From Amycolatopsis sp. A133 (lineage in GTDB: Bacteria; Actinomycetota; Actinomycetes; Mycobacteriales; Pseudonocardiaceae): DNA of 64,000 bases. The notes under the pieces are model-generated. The model ran no database searches. It worked only from the letters and a program-made list of their open reading frames with translations, and was not told the DNA's origin. Position 1 is the first letter of the stretch. Each line of letters starts with the position of its first letter. The translations under genes and the position numbers were made by a program. The stretch lies in NCBI RefSeq assembly GCF_031082405.1, contig NZ_JAVHJU010000076.1, positions 310,001 to 374,000 on the forward strand. Direction: 5' to 3'. This document shows positions 1 through 8,824 of this stretch, one piece after another.

Positions 1-269
1 AGGACCGGACCGCCGTGGGCGAAAGCCTCGAAGCACGGTCCTTCCCCGAGGGCGAACTGCAGTTCGGCCAGCGCCGCGCTCACCGCGTCACTGGTGTAGA
101 CGGCTTCCCGGTGTCCGGCGTCGGCCATCACCGACACCGCGGCGCCGTCGACCGGGAGCAACCGCACGCACGCACGGCACACCCGGCCGACCACGTCGAC
201 CCCGCTGCCGGACGGACCGCCGGCGAGCTCGGCCAGCACGCTCTCCCGCAGTACCTCGATCTCAGCCAC
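1..269 (-). CDS. GAF (and probably ANTAR) domain sensor protein, 3' end outside window
   Basis: Only the N-terminal 89 or so residues are in the window; the gene runs leftward off position 1. The translation has the pattern of actinobacterial GAF-ANTAR proteins: a short leader helix, a segment with RVCRACVRLLPVDGAAVSV, and LGEGPCFEAF, the typical ligand-pocket region of the GAF fold. In this family an RNA-binding ANTAR domain usually follows and acts by transcription antitermination, but that part is not visible. GTG at 269 is chosen because the nearby ATG at 287 is in another frame that stops after eight codons. Divergent from the small genes at 480-736. Confidence 0.72.
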   Translation of the reverse strand, partial: MAEIEVLRESVLAELAGGPSGSGVDVVGRVCRACVRLLPVDGAAVSVMADAGHREAVYTSDAVSAALAELQFALGEGPCFEAFAHGGPV

Positions 270-479
270 CGGCCACCCGCCCCTGCATCCTGGTCTCCTC
301 CGAGCCGGTGCCCTCACAGCACACCGGCTCGGGAACAGCAGGTCCGGATCAGCTCCGCCACGGCGGGTGCGTTTCCCGCACCCTACCGCGCGAGGTCGTC
401 ACGTGCGGTTCCGTTCACCGCGCCGCGGCGGGGCTACCATGGAGAGTCCGGCCGCACAGCCGACACCGGCGGAGAACCG

Positions 480-536
480 ATGACCACTGAGACGTCGCGA
501 CACTTCAGCTGTCCCTGCCCGTACCCGCGCCGATGA
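480..536 (+). CDS. Possible 18-residue leader peptide, translationally coupled to the next gene
   Basis: A short frame, MTTETSRHFSCPCPYPRR, starts at an ATG placed 5 bases after GGAG, a good ribosome binding site. Its stop TGA overlaps the ATG of the 533-736 gene (ATGA), so the downstream gene would be translated by re-initiation. The Cys-Pro-Cys-Pro stretch recalls short cysteine-containing leader peptides used for attenuation in actinomycetes, but that is inference. No function is known. It could equally be a chance frame lying over the 5' untranslated region. Confidence 0.4.
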   Translation: MTTETSRHFSCPCPYPRR

Positions 537-736
537 GGCGCGCCACGCCACGACCGGTCGAAGAGACCGGGTTCGACCTCACCCGCGACCAGCGCTACCA
601 CGGTGCCCGCGTGGTGGCCTCGGCGGCGATCGACGCGGACGACTGCGCGTTGCTGCTCGCCGTTCTCGGGCTCGAACCCGCCGACGGCATCACGGATCCG
701 CCTCCACCCGCCCCTCCCGGACACCCAGTCGGGTGA
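533..736 (+). CDS. Small conserved actinomycete protein of unknown function
   Basis: 67 residues. The core RVVASAAIDADDCALLLAVL followed by GLEP is a pattern I associate with small Pseudonocardiaceae proteins without known function; the last 15 residues are a proline-rich tail. No signal peptide or membrane segment. The start has no independent Shine-Dalgarno sequence; its ATG overlaps the stop of the 18-codon frame, which supports coupling. Converges on the molybdenum hydroxylase operon ending at 775. Confidence 0.5.
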   Translation: MRRATPRPVEETGFDLTRDQRYHGARVVASAAIDADDCALLLAVLGLEPADGITDPPPPAPPGHPVG

Positions 737-774
737 GCACCGCGGGGCCGGAGAGTCCGAAGTAGACGGATGGC

Positions 775-2865
775 CTACGGCAGGGCGGGCAGCAGGGCGT
801 CGAGGGTGATCGGCAGTTCCCGCACCCGCACCCCGGTCGCGTGGTACACCGCGTTCGCGACCGCCGCCGCGGTGCCGACGATGCCGATCTCGCCGATGCC
901 CTTGGTGCCCATGGGGTTGACGTGCGGGTCGTGCTCGTCGAGCCAGTCCGCGCGCAGGTCGCCCACGTCGGCGTTGGTGGCGATGTGGTACTCGGCCAGG
1001 TCGTGGTTGACCACGTGCCCGGTGCGGGGGTCCATGACGCTGCCCTCGAACAACGCCATCGACAGCCCCATCGTCATCCCGCCGAGGAACTGGGAGCGGG
1101 CGGTCACCGGGTTGACGATCCGGCCGGCCGCGAACGTTCCGTACAGCCGCGGGACGCGGATCTCGCCGGTGTCGGCGTCGACCCGCACCTCGGCGAACTG
1201 CGCGCCGAACGCGTACATCGAATAGTGCTCCTCGGCCGGGTTTTCCGGCGTGTCCGCGCTCGCTTCGGCGCCTTCGGCCGGATCGGTGCCGAACTTGTCG
1301 CGGAACGCCTGCGCGGCCGCGATCACCGCCGTTCCCCACGAGGCGGTGCCGGACGAGCCACCGGCCACGGTCGCGTTCGGGTAGCCGGTGTCGCCGATGC
1401 GGGCCTCGACGTCCGGCGCGGGCACGCCGAGCGCGTCGGCGGCGATCTGCGGCAGGATCGTCCAGGCCCCGGTGCCGAGGTCGGCGGCGCCGATCTCCAC
1501 GACGTACCGGCCGTCTTCGAACCGGATCAGCGCCGTGGACCCGGGTGACCGCTGCGCCGGGTACACCGACGCGGCGACCCCGGTTCCGGTGAGCCACCGG
1601 CCGTCCCGGCGGACGCCGGGCCGCGGGTCCCGCTCCGCCCAGCCGAAGCGCTCGGCCCCGGTGCGCAGGCAGGCGATCAGGTTGCGGCTGGAGAACGGCT
1701 TCCCGTTCTCGGGATCGCGATCCGGCTCGTTGCGCACCCGCAGCTCGATCGGGTCGATTCCGAGCGCCACGGCGAGCTCGTCCATCGCGACCTCGGGGCC
1801 GAACATCCCCGGGCACTCCCCCGGTGCCCGCATCCACGACGGCACCGGCACGTCCAGCGCGGCGAGCCGGTGGCTGGTGGCCCGGTTCGGCACCGCGTAC
1901 ATCATCCGCGCGGGCACCGCGGTCTGCTCGGCGTACTCCTTGATCCGCGACGTCTGCTCGACGACGTCGACCCGCAGCGCGCGCAGCCGCCCGTCGCGGT
2001 CCGCGCCGAGCCGGACGCGCTGGATCGTCGGCGTGCGGTACCCGGCCAGGGCGAACATCTGCTGCCGGGTCAGCGCGAGCTTCACCGCGCGGCCCGGCAC
2101 CGCACGGGCGGCCAGTGCGGCGAGCACGACGTTCGCGTGCGGTGTGCCCTTCGAGCCGAAGCCGCCGCCGACGTAGGGGCAGCGGACCCGGATCTTCTCC
2201 TCGGGCAGCCCGAACACCTCGGCGAGGGCCGAGCGCACCGAGTGGACGCCCTGGGTGGAGTCCCAGAGGGAGAGCACCCCGTTGTCCCACAACGCGGTCG
2301 TCGCGTGCGGCTCCAGCGGGTTGTTGTGCTGCATCGCCGTCGTGTACGTCTCCCCGACGGTCACCTCCGCCCGCTCGAGCTCGGCGTCGGCGTCACCCTG
2401 CGCGGTGTCGGTCGGGAAGTCCGGGTTCACCGAATCCGGCGCGTACAGGTCGGCGCGATCGGCGCTGAGCTCGACGTCGTGCGGCTCGGCGTCGTACTCG
2501 ACCGTGACCAGCTCCGCGGCGTGGCGGGCCGTCTCCGGGGTCTCGGCCAGCACCAGTGCGACCACGTGGCCGCGGAAGGGCACGTCACGGTCCTGCAGCA
2601 CGGCGAGTTCGGCGTCGTCGGTGCCGGCCAGCCGCTCGGCGGTGAACGGCGTGATCACCTGCACGACGCCGTCGACGGTTTCGGCGGCCACGGTGGCGAT
2701 CCGGCGGCAGCGCCCGCGGGCGATCGTGGCCTGCACCGGGTGGCAGTACAGCGGCCGGTCGGCCGGCGCTTCGAAGGCGTACGGCGCGGTGCCGGTGACC
2801 TTGGCCGGGCCGTCGCGGCGGGTGGCCGCGGTCCCGATGGCGTGGGGTTCGAGCAGCTCGGTCAC
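775..2865 (-). CDS. Xanthine dehydrogenase-family aldehyde oxidoreductase, molybdenum-binding large subunit
   Basis: 696 residues if begun at GTG 2865; reading on upstream would run into the FAD subunit. This subunit holds the molybdopterin cytosine dinucleotide cofactor and oxidises aldehydes or N-heterocycles. Visible landmarks are the glycine-rich YVGGGFGSKG and ARNEPDR-type segments of the Mo domain, and near the C-terminus GTKGIGEIG, whose Glu (about residue 659) is the family's catalytic base. Length matches PaoC/YagR-type subunits. The start overlaps the upstream subunit's stop by GTGA, so the three genes are one operon. No XdhC/PaoD-like insertase lies in the window. Substrate cannot be read from sequence. 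Confidence 0.92.
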   Translation of the reverse strand: MTELLEPHAIGTAATRRDGPAKVTGTAPYAFEAPADRPLYCHPVQATIARGRCRRIATVAAETVDGVVQVITPFTAERLAGTDDAELAVLQDRDVPFRGHVVALVLAETPETARHAAELVTVEYDAEPHDVELSADRADLYAPDSVNPDFPTDTAQGDADAELERAEVTVGETYTTAMQHNNPLEPHATTALWDNGVLSLWDSTQGVHSVRSALAEVFGLPEEKIRVRCPYVGGGFGSKGTPHANVVLAALAARAVPGRAVKLALTRQQMFALAGYRTPTIQRVRLGADRDGRLRALRVDVVEQTSRIKEYAEQTAVPARMMYAVPNRATSHRLAALDVPVPSWMRAPGECPGMFGPEVAMDELAVALGIDPIELRVRNEPDRDPENGKPFSSRNLIACLRTGAERFGWAERDPRPGVRRDGRWLTGTGVAASVYPAQRSPGSTALIRFEDGRYVVEIGAADLGTGAWTILPQIAADALGVPAPDVEARIGDTGYPNATVAGGSSGTASWGTAVIAAAQAFRDKFGTDPAEGAEASADTPENPAEEHYSMYAFGAQFAEVRVDADTGEIRVPRLYGTFAAGRIVNPVTARSQFLGGMTMGLSMALFEGSVMDPRTGHVVNHDLAEYHIATNADVGDLRADWLDEHDPHVNPMGTKGIGEIGIVGTAAAVANAVYHATGVRVRELPITLDALLPALP

Positions 2866-3869
2866 CGGTTCGGCTCCTCGGTCGTCAGGTCGCGCAAGAC
2901 CGCAACCAGGGTGCGGCGGGCGAGCGGGATCTTGAAGGCGTTCCCGCCGTCGACGCCCTCGAGCGCACGGGCACCGGCCAGCTCGGCGTCCGCGGCGGCC
3001 CGGAACACGTCTTCGCCCGGCCGGGCGCCGCGCAACACGGCTTCCGCTTCGGTGGCCCGCCAGGGTTTGTGGGCCACGCCGCCGAGCGCGACGCGGACAT
3101 CGCCGATCTTGCCGTCCGCCAGCGACACGCCGGCGGCGACCGAAACCAGCGCGAACGCGTACGACGCCCGGTCCCGCACCTTGCGGTAGGCCGACCGCCG
3201 CGACCACGGCCCGGCGGGCAGCGTGAAGCCGGTGATCAGCTCGCCGTGCTCGAGCACCGTGTCGCGCTCAGGGGTGTCGCCGGGCAGCCGGTGCAGGTCT
3301 TCGAAGGCGATTTCGCGCTCACCGCCGGTCCCGGCGACGTGCACCCGCGCATCGAGGGCCGCCAGCGCGACCGCCATGTCCGACGGGTGGGTGGCCACGC
3401 ACGCCTCGGACGCGCCGAGGATCGCGTGCTGGCGCGTGGCCCCGCCGATGGCGGAGCACCCCGAACCGGGAGCGCGCTTGCTGCACGGCGTCGTCACGTC
3501 CTGGAAGTACAGGCACCGGGTGCGCTGCAACGGGTTACCGCCGGCCGTGGCCATGTTGCGCAGCTGGGCCGACGCACCGGACAGCAGCGCTTCGGCCAGG
3601 ACGGGGTAGCGTTCGCGGACCGCGGTGTTCGCCGCCAGGTCGCTGTTGCGCACTCCGGCGCCGAAGAACAGCGTGCCGTCTTCGTCCTCGCGGATTTCCC
3701 CCGACGTCACGCCGGTGACGTCGACGACCCGGTCCGGCCGGGCCACGCCCAGCTTGAGGTGGTCGACGAGGTTCGTGCCGCCGCCCAGGAACACCGCGTC
3801 CGGCTCCGCGGCCACGGCGCCCACGGCCTCGGCCACGGTGGCGGGCTTGGCGAAAGCGAAGGTCTTCAT
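2862..3869 (-). CDS. Xanthine dehydrogenase-family oxidoreductase, FAD-binding subunit with extra Fe-S loop
   Basis: 335 residues. N-terminal FAD-binding PCMH fold with FLGGGTNLVDHLKLG, then GASAQLRNMATAGGN, typical of CO dehydrogenase flavoprotein subunits. The insert CLYFQDVTTPCSKRAPGSGC carries closely spaced cysteines as in PaoB-type subunits, which bind an additional 4Fe-4S cluster; this points to the periplasmic aldehyde oxidoreductase subgroup rather than true xanthine dehydrogenase. ATG 3869 overlaps the stop of the 2Fe-2S subunit (ATGA). Electrons would pass from Mo via the 2Fe-2S subunit to this FAD. Confidence 0.92.
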   Translation of the reverse strand: MKTFAFAKPATVAEAVGAVAAEPDAVFLGGGTNLVDHLKLGVARPDRVVDVTGVTSGEIREDEDGTLFFGAGVRNSDLAANTAVRERYPVLAEALLSGASAQLRNMATAGGNPLQRTRCLYFQDVTTPCSKRAPGSGCSAIGGATRQHAILGASEACVATHPSDMAVALAALDARVHVAGTGGEREIAFEDLHRLPGDTPERDTVLEHGELITGFTLPAGPWSRRSAYRKVRDRASYAFALVSVAAGVSLADGKIGDVRVALGGVAHKPWRATEAEAVLRGARPGEDVFRAAADAELAGARALEGVDGGNAFKIPLARRTLVAVLRDLTTEEPNR

Positions 3870-4390
3870 CGCGACTCCCGGACGGCGGCGACGATCCCGG
3901 CGTAGGCCCCGCAGCGGCAGAGGTTTCCGCTCATCCGTTCGGCGATCTCCTCGTCGGACCACCGCGGGGCAGCACTGACCGGCGAGGTGACGTGGCTCGG
4001 GGCACCGTCGGCGAACTCGGCCAGCAGCCCGGCCGCCGAGCAGATCTGCCCCGGCGTGCAGTACCCGCACTGGAAGGCGTCGTGGTCGAGGAAGGCCTGC
4101 TGGACGGGGTGCAGTTCCCCGTCGGCGGCCAGCCCGGAAGCGGTCGTGACCTCCGCGCCGTCGCAGGTCACGGCCAGGGTCAGGCAGGCGAGCACGCGGC
4201 GGCCGCCGAGCAGCACCGTGCACGCGCCGCACTGGCCGTGGTCACACCCCTTCTTCGCGCCCGTCAAGCCCAGCTGGTCGCGGATCAGGTCGAGCAGGGT
4301 GCGCCGCGGGTCCACCGCCAGCCGGTGCTCGGTGCCGTCGATCAGTACCCCGATCGTGTGATCCGTGTCAGCGTCTTCGGTCGTCGCCAT
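3866..4390 (-). CDS. Xanthine dehydrogenase-family 2Fe-2S subunit
   Basis: 174 residues. A plant-type ferredoxin domain carries the first cluster motif GCDHGQCGACTVL, and the helical C-terminal domain the second pair FQCGYCTPGQI and NLCRCGAY. This is the standard small subunit that wires the molybdenum site to FAD. First gene of the operon. I see no Tat signal at the N-terminus (MATTEDADTDHTIGV), unlike E. coli PaoA, so the complex is probably cytoplasmic. The tail between residues 128 and 146 is unusually polar and may be a local insert. Confidence 0.93.
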   Translation of the reverse strand: MATTEDADTDHTIGVLIDGTEHRLAVDPRRTLLDLIRDQLGLTGAKKGCDHGQCGACTVLLGGRRVLACLTLAVTCDGAEVTTASGLAADGELHPVQQAFLDHDAFQCGYCTPGQICSAAGLLAEFADGAPSHVTSPVSAAPRWSDEEIAERMSGNLCRCGAYAGIVAAVRESR

Positions 4391-4553
4391 CGGGTCTGCC
4401 CCCTCTCCGGGTGATCGCTGGGGCGTACCCGCTCGAGCCGGCCCGAAACCGGCGGCGGTGCGATGTCGTGATCGGCCGTTTGGCGGAGCCTCCGACGGGC
4501 TACCCGGCGTACGCCCCCGGGTGAAAGTTCGGAGGCATCGGCGTCCCTGCCGG

Positions 4554-5144
4554 TCAAGCAGCGGCCGGTGGGGACGCCCGGCTCAGGAGCGCGCCCGACA
4601 AGCACATCCCGACGGCGACCGCGATCATCGTGACCACCCCACGCGGCCAGAAGATGTGACTGTCCAGGAAGGACACGCTCGCCGTCAGGAGCAGCACCGC
4701 CCCCGGCGCCGCCCTCCACCAGCCCGCGCGGACGACGACCGCGGCGACGATCAGGACATTGGCGGCCAGGAAGCAGGCCGAACCGAGGTGACCGAGCCGG
4801 TCGCCGGCCGCGAACACGGCCCCGACGACCGGCGTGGCGCCGTGCTGGGCGTGCACCACGGTGCCCGCGGCGATCCCCGCGACGGCGTCGAGACCGCCGT
4901 AGAAGGCGGCAAAACCGAACGCGGCCAGCCGCCCGGGCCACCGAAGCCAGCGTGGCGCCGAGGTCAGCAGAAGCCACTGCGCCACGGCCGGCAGGGGGAA
5001 GACCAGGAGCAGGACCACGTGCAACGAGGCCCACCACGCCGCGGTGGCCGCGTCGAGCCGGGCGGGGTGCACCACGCCGATCCCGGCGAGCAGCAGTCCC
5101 GGTACGGCGAAGAAGGCACCGCGCAGCCATCGCGATTCGAGCAC
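4554..5144 (-). CDS. Multi-pass membrane protein of unknown function
   Basis: 196 residues, mostly hydrophobic, with about five or six predicted membrane segments (for example GAFFAVPGLLLAGIGVV near the N-terminus and MIAVAVGMCLSGALL near the C-terminus). A conserved-looking HPARLDAATAAWW stretch follows the first segment. I do not recognise a family and no catalytic motif is apparent. Stands alone: 93 bases from the transporter downstream and 163 bases from the molybdenum hydroxylase operon, a gap that holds a 9-bp inverted repeat GGGGCGTAC (4421-4429 and 4509-4517). Confidence 0.7.
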   Translation of the reverse strand: MLESRWLRGAFFAVPGLLLAGIGVVHPARLDAATAAWWASLHVVLLLVFPLPAVAQWLLLTSAPRWLRWPGRLAAFGFAAFYGGLDAVAGIAAGTVVHAQHGATPVVGAVFAAGDRLGHLGSACFLAANVLIVAAVVVRAGWWRAAPGAVLLLTASVSFLDSHIFWPRGVVTMIAVAVGMCLSGALLSRASPPAAA

Positions 5145-5237
5145 CGGGCGACCCTAGCCGGGGCCGGCCGGAGATCGAGCGGATCGGTCGATTAGGAAAT
5201 CCTTACGCGGGAGTTCAGCGGTCCGGGACCACCGCGT

Positions 5238-6530
5238 TCACGCGAAGACGAAGTAGCGCAGCCAGAGGTAGGGCGCGGCCACCAGCACGGTGATCACGGT
5301 GATGACGGCGCCCTTCTTCGTGAATTCCCAGAAGGTGATGGGTGATCCGGAGCGGGCGGCGATGCCGAGCATGACGACGTTGGCGCTGGCGCCGACGGCG
5401 GTCATGTTGCCGCCGAAGTCGGCGCCGATCGCCAGTGCCCACCACAGTGCTTCGGAGTGCGCCGGGTCCGGGATGTCGTTGGTCAGCGCCAAGACGAGCG
5501 GGCTCATCGTCGCCACGTACGGGATGTTGTCGATGACACCGGACAACAGGGCCGAGACACCGAGGATCAGCATGACCGCGAGGAGGGCGTTGCCGCCGGT
5601 GGCGTCGGCGGCCAGCCGGGCGAGCGTCCCGATGACACCCGTCTTGACCAAAGCGCCGATCATGATGAACAGCCCGGCGAAGAACAGCAGCGTCTCCCAC
5701 TCCACGCCGGCGAGGTACTGCTTCGGCTCCGTTCCCGAGAGCAGCACGAGAACACCGGCACCGAGCAGCGCCACGACCGACGGCTCGATGTGGATCACCG
5801 AATGCAGCACGAACCCGGCGAACACCGCCAGCAGCACGACACCGCATTGGATCAGCAGTTTCGGTTTCCGGATCGCTTCCCGCTCGTTGAGCGCCATCAC
5901 ATCGGCGACCCGGGCCGGGTCGACGGTGAAGGAGCCGCGGAACAACCGGGGCAGCACGAGGGTGAACACGACGAGCTCGATCGCGACGATCGGCGTCAGG
6001 TTGATCAGGAAGTCGTTGAACGTCAGCCCGGCGCGGCTGCCGATGATGATGTTCGGCGGGTCGCCGATCAACGTCGCCGTGCCGCCGATGTTGGAGGCGA
6101 GCACCTCCGCGATGAGGAACGGCGCCGGTTTGATGTCCAGGCGGTCGCAGACCAGCAGCGTCACCGGGGCGATCAGGAGGACCGTCGTCACGTTGTCCAG
6201 GAACGCCGAGGCGACCGCGGTGATCAGCGACAGCAGGATCATCACCCGCAGCGGGGATCCCTTGGCCCGTTTCGCCGCCCAGATCGCGACGAACTCGAAG
6301 ACACCGGTCCGCCGCAGGATCCCGACGATGATCATCATACCGAGCAGCAGGAAGACGACGTTCCAGTCGATGCCGGTGTCTTCGGAGAAGAACGCGTCGT
6401 CCGCGCCGCTGATCCCGAGGGCCAGCACCACCCCGGCACCGGCCAGCGCGGCGACCATCTTCGGGATCTTCTCGGTGGCGATGAAGAGGTAGGCGACCAC
6501 GAACACCGTGACCGCGATCGCGGTGCTCAT
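5238..6530 (-). CDS. ArsB/NhaD-type (SLC13-like) ion transporter
   Basis: 430 residues with about eleven hydrophobic segments. The motifs DNVTTVLLIAPVT and IGGTATLIGDPPNIIIG are hallmarks of the ArsB/NhaD/P-protein permease group, which moves arsenite, Na+/H+ or dicarboxylates. In the second half DNIPYVATMSPL and GADFGGNMTAVGASANV form the matching repeat, so both re-entrant hairpins are intact. There is no arsR, arsC or other arsenic gene beside it, so arsenic export is not supported; a cation/proton antiporter is as likely. Only 19 bases separate it from the upstream CBS gene, so the two form an operon. Confidence 0.88.
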   Translation of the reverse strand: MSTAIAVTVFVVAYLFIATEKIPKMVAALAGAGVVLALGISGADDAFFSEDTGIDWNVVFLLLGMMIIVGILRRTGVFEFVAIWAAKRAKGSPLRVMILLSLITAVASAFLDNVTTVLLIAPVTLLVCDRLDIKPAPFLIAEVLASNIGGTATLIGDPPNIIIGSRAGLTFNDFLINLTPIVAIELVVFTLVLPRLFRGSFTVDPARVADVMALNEREAIRKPKLLIQCGVVLLAVFAGFVLHSVIHIEPSVVALLGAGVLVLLSGTEPKQYLAGVEWETLLFFAGLFIMIGALVKTGVIGTLARLAADATGGNALLAVMLILGVSALLSGVIDNIPYVATMSPLVLALTNDIPDPAHSEALWWALAIGADFGGNMTAVGASANVVMLGIAARSGSPITFWEFTKKGAVITVITVLVAAPYLWLRYFVFA

Positions 6531-6549
6531 GCCGCCACCGCCGCGATGG

Positions 6550-6996
6550 TCAGTGCGGCATCAACGCCAGCTCCAGCAACCGGGACGCGGAAATGACCCC
6601 GATCAACGTCCGGTCCTCCATGACCGCGACCAGCGGGCAACGCAGCCGGGCCATCACCGCGGCGACCTCGACGATCGTGTCGTCGGCGTTCACCCGCGGC
6701 AGTTCGGAGGTCTCCTCCGGCAGCAGCGACCGCACGGACTTGCCACCCAGCTTGTCCGCGACCCGGTCGGCCATCGACTCGTCGAGCACCCCCGCCAGCG
6801 ACGGGTCGTCGCGCACGTAACTGGGCACCAGGAACCGCACCACCTGCGACGCGGGCAGCACCGACTGCGGGCAACCCGACTTGTCCGTCACGACCAGCCC
6901 GGGCAACCGTCGCTCGGCCAGCAGCCGGGCGGCCTCCAGCGCGTCGGAGTCCAGCTCCACGACCGGGTATTCCTCGGCCATCTCGACGGCGTGCAT
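6550..6996 (-). CDS. Tandem CBS-domain protein
   Basis: 148 residues forming one Bateman module: first CBS motif around residues 5-60 (ARLLAERRLPGLVVTD), second around 90-146 (ADDTIVEVAAVMARLRCPLV then GVISASRLLELAL). Such stand-alone pairs bind adenine nucleotides and commonly regulate a partner transporter. It is directly upstream of, and co-directional with, the ArsB/NhaD permease with a 19-base gap, so I infer that it senses energy state for that permease. Confidence 0.85.
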   Translation of the reverse strand: MHAVEMAEEYPVVELDSDALEAARLLAERRLPGLVVTDKSGCPQSVLPASQVVRFLVPSYVRDDPSLAGVLDESMADRVADKLGGKSVRSLLPEETSELPRVNADDTIVEVAAVMARLRCPLVAVMEDRTLIGVISASRLLELALMPH

Positions 6997-7202
6997 CGTC
7001 CCAGCGTACGACGTCCCAACCGGCTACACCGGACGGCGAGATGAGCGCCATCGGACTCCCACGGGTCGGTCCAACCGCCCGCCGCCCGGGCCGGGCGCGG
7101 GCAGGCCGACCAGACTTCCCGGCACTCCTCGCGTAAAGATGCCGCAAGTGCGGCCCCGGGGCAAATCGGCCGCCCTCCCGGCGGGCCGTCCCCGCCGAGC
7201 GG

Positions 7203-8050
7203 TCAGCCGGCCACCACGGCCACCAGGGACACCACCTCGTCGAGGTCGGCGGGGGTGGTCAGGTGGCCGACGCCCGGAAGGACCCGGACGTCGAGGTCCA
7301 TGGTCCGGCGCACCACCGGCACGAGCCGGCGGGGCGGCAGGAACCGGTCGTGCTCGCCCACGCCCACGACACAGGGCCGTTCGGCGCTCCGCGCCGGTAT
7401 TTCGGGCGGCAGTGGCGGCGGCGCCAGCGTCGTGCGGCACCAGCGGGCCAGCAACACCATCCACGCCACCTCGGTTTCCGGTGGCGGCACGCCGGGCGCG
7501 ACGAACAACCGCAGCATCCCGCGAGTGTGTCCGGGCGTCGGCCGCAGCAGCCACACCGCCGACGCCACGGCCAGCTGCGGGTCGACGCTCAGCCGGATGA
7601 ACCCGGCGGGCGAGAGCAACGCCCGGGCGGCGATCCGGGGCGAGCGGGCCGCCAGGGCCACCGCGGCGCCCAGCGAGTTGCCGAGCACCACGACACCGTC
7701 GGCACCCATCGCCGCGAGGGTCTCGTCCAGCACCCGGGCGTACCAGCCCGGCTTCGCCCGGCGTGGCCGGCGCGGATCGCTGAGCCCCGGCTGCCCCGGC
7801 AGATCCACCACCGTCGTGCCCCAGCGGGCCGGCAACGCCCGCAGCCACGGCAAACCACCGCGGCATTGAAGCCCGTCCCGGGCACCACGACCACCCGCGC
7901 CGGCCCGGCGCCGGCGGAGGTGAGGTGCACCGGGCCCGCGCCGGTGGCCAAAGTGGTGGTCGTCAGCGGGAAATCCGCCTGCGCCAGCGCGGCCGAACAC
8001 CACTGCCGCACCGCCTCTCGACCACGGGGGCTCCGGTACGCGGTCGGCAT
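7203..8050 (-). pseudogene. Alpha/beta hydrolase broken by a single frameshift
   Basis: The N-terminal part reads MPTAYRSPRG... to VVVPGTGFNAA in one frame; at about 7850 the frame must change to continue with LPWLRALPARWG, TTVVDLPGQPGLSD, the nucleophile elbow VVLGNSLGAAVA and the histidine loop LPGVGHLTTPADLD, ending at 7203. One missing base near the run GGTGGTTTGCCG restores a full alpha/beta hydrolase of about 282 residues with Ser, Asp (VGEHDRF) and His in place. All catalytic parts remain, so it is either a very recent pseudogene or a sequencing error. The 205 bases upstream of 7203 toward the CBS gene hold no gene I can support. Confidence 0.75.
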
Positions 8051-8092
8051 CGAACCAGTGTGTCCGGCCGCGCGCGCCCGGTCCAGGAGCCG

Positions 8093-8824
8093 CTAGGGGC
8101 CGTCCTCGCCGGCGAGGGCCTGGTACACCGGGCGGAGCAGCTCGGCGACGTCCTCGCCGCCCACCGTGATCGGGAACGGCGGGGCCTGGTCCAAGAGCGC
8201 GTCGGACGGCGTCCGCGGCCGGTGCAGCGGCGCCGCGCCGCCCAGGCCCGGCGCCGCACCGCTGTCGAAGAACGTGTCCATGACTTCGGTCAAGGCCGGA
8301 GACCGGTCGCCGGGATCGAGTGGCCCGGCGGACATGAGCCGGTTCTTCAGCTCCTCGAGCAGCGTTTCGCGGTTGCGGCCACGCAGCGCGAGAACGGTGA
8401 ACGGGTCGTCGCCGACCCGCGCCACGAGCGCGGAGAACACCGCGTTCAGGTGGCCGCACGGCACCTCGGCGGACGGGCACGTGCAGTCCAGTGACACCTC
8501 CCGTGCCGACGACGGGAACAACGGCAGCCGGACCGCCTTGAAGGTCTCTTCGACGTCGCGGGGCAGCTCGCCGCGGAGCAGGAGGACCGTGGTCGACGCT
8601 TTCGCCGCGAGGGCGTGGGTGATCGCCGCCCAGTCCGTCTTCCCGAACGCCGTCAGCCCGATTCGCACCTGGTACTGGCGGCTGTCCTGCACCTCGGCCT
8701 CGACGCGCCCGGCGCCGACCGCCAAGGACACGACCCTTCCCTGGCCCTGCGCGGGCAGGAGGACGCCGATCGCCGTCAACGCCCGGATGAACCGGGCCGG
8801 CCACCACGGGAGCGGGTCAGTCAT
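8093..8824 (-). CDS. SWIM zinc-finger protein paired with the SNF2 helicase
   Basis: 243 residues. At about residues 114-125 it has CTCPSAEVPCGH, the CxCx(n)CxH pattern of the SWIM zinc finger, which binds DNA or protein. The N-terminal WWPARFIRAL start is usual for the actinobacterial SWIM proteins that sit next to SNF2 helicases. Its ATG overlaps the end of the helicase gene by 8 bases, so the two are co-translated and probably form one chromatin or repair complex. No other domain recognised; the C-terminal third is low in motifs. Confidence 0.85.
   Translation of the reverse strand: MTDPLPWWPARFIRALTAIGVLLPAQGQGRVVSLAVGAGRVEAEVQDSRQYQVRIGLTAFGKTDWAAITHALAAKASTTVLLLRGELPRDVEETFKAVRLPLFPSSAREVSLDCTCPSAEVPCGHLNAVFSALVARVGDDPFTVLALRGRNRETLLEELKNRLMSAGPLDPGDRSPALTEVMDTFFDSGAAPGLGGAAPLHRPRTPSDALLDQAPPFPITVGGEDVAELLRPVYQALAGEDGP

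Noticed and set aside
15..536. Plus-strand frame of 173 codons at the left edge
   Set aside because: It is mostly the shadow of the GAF gene on the other strand; only its last 18 codons, with their own ribosome site, are worth considering.
434..2290. 618-codon minus frame and long plus frames over the molybdenum enzyme genes
   Set aside because: Arg/Ala/Gly-rich text with no family motifs, caused by GC-rich third positions of the real genes in another frame.
4421..4517. GGGGCGTAC inverted repeat, arms 80 bases apart
   Set aside because: Arms too far apart for a usual operator or terminator; could be chance in GC-rich DNA.
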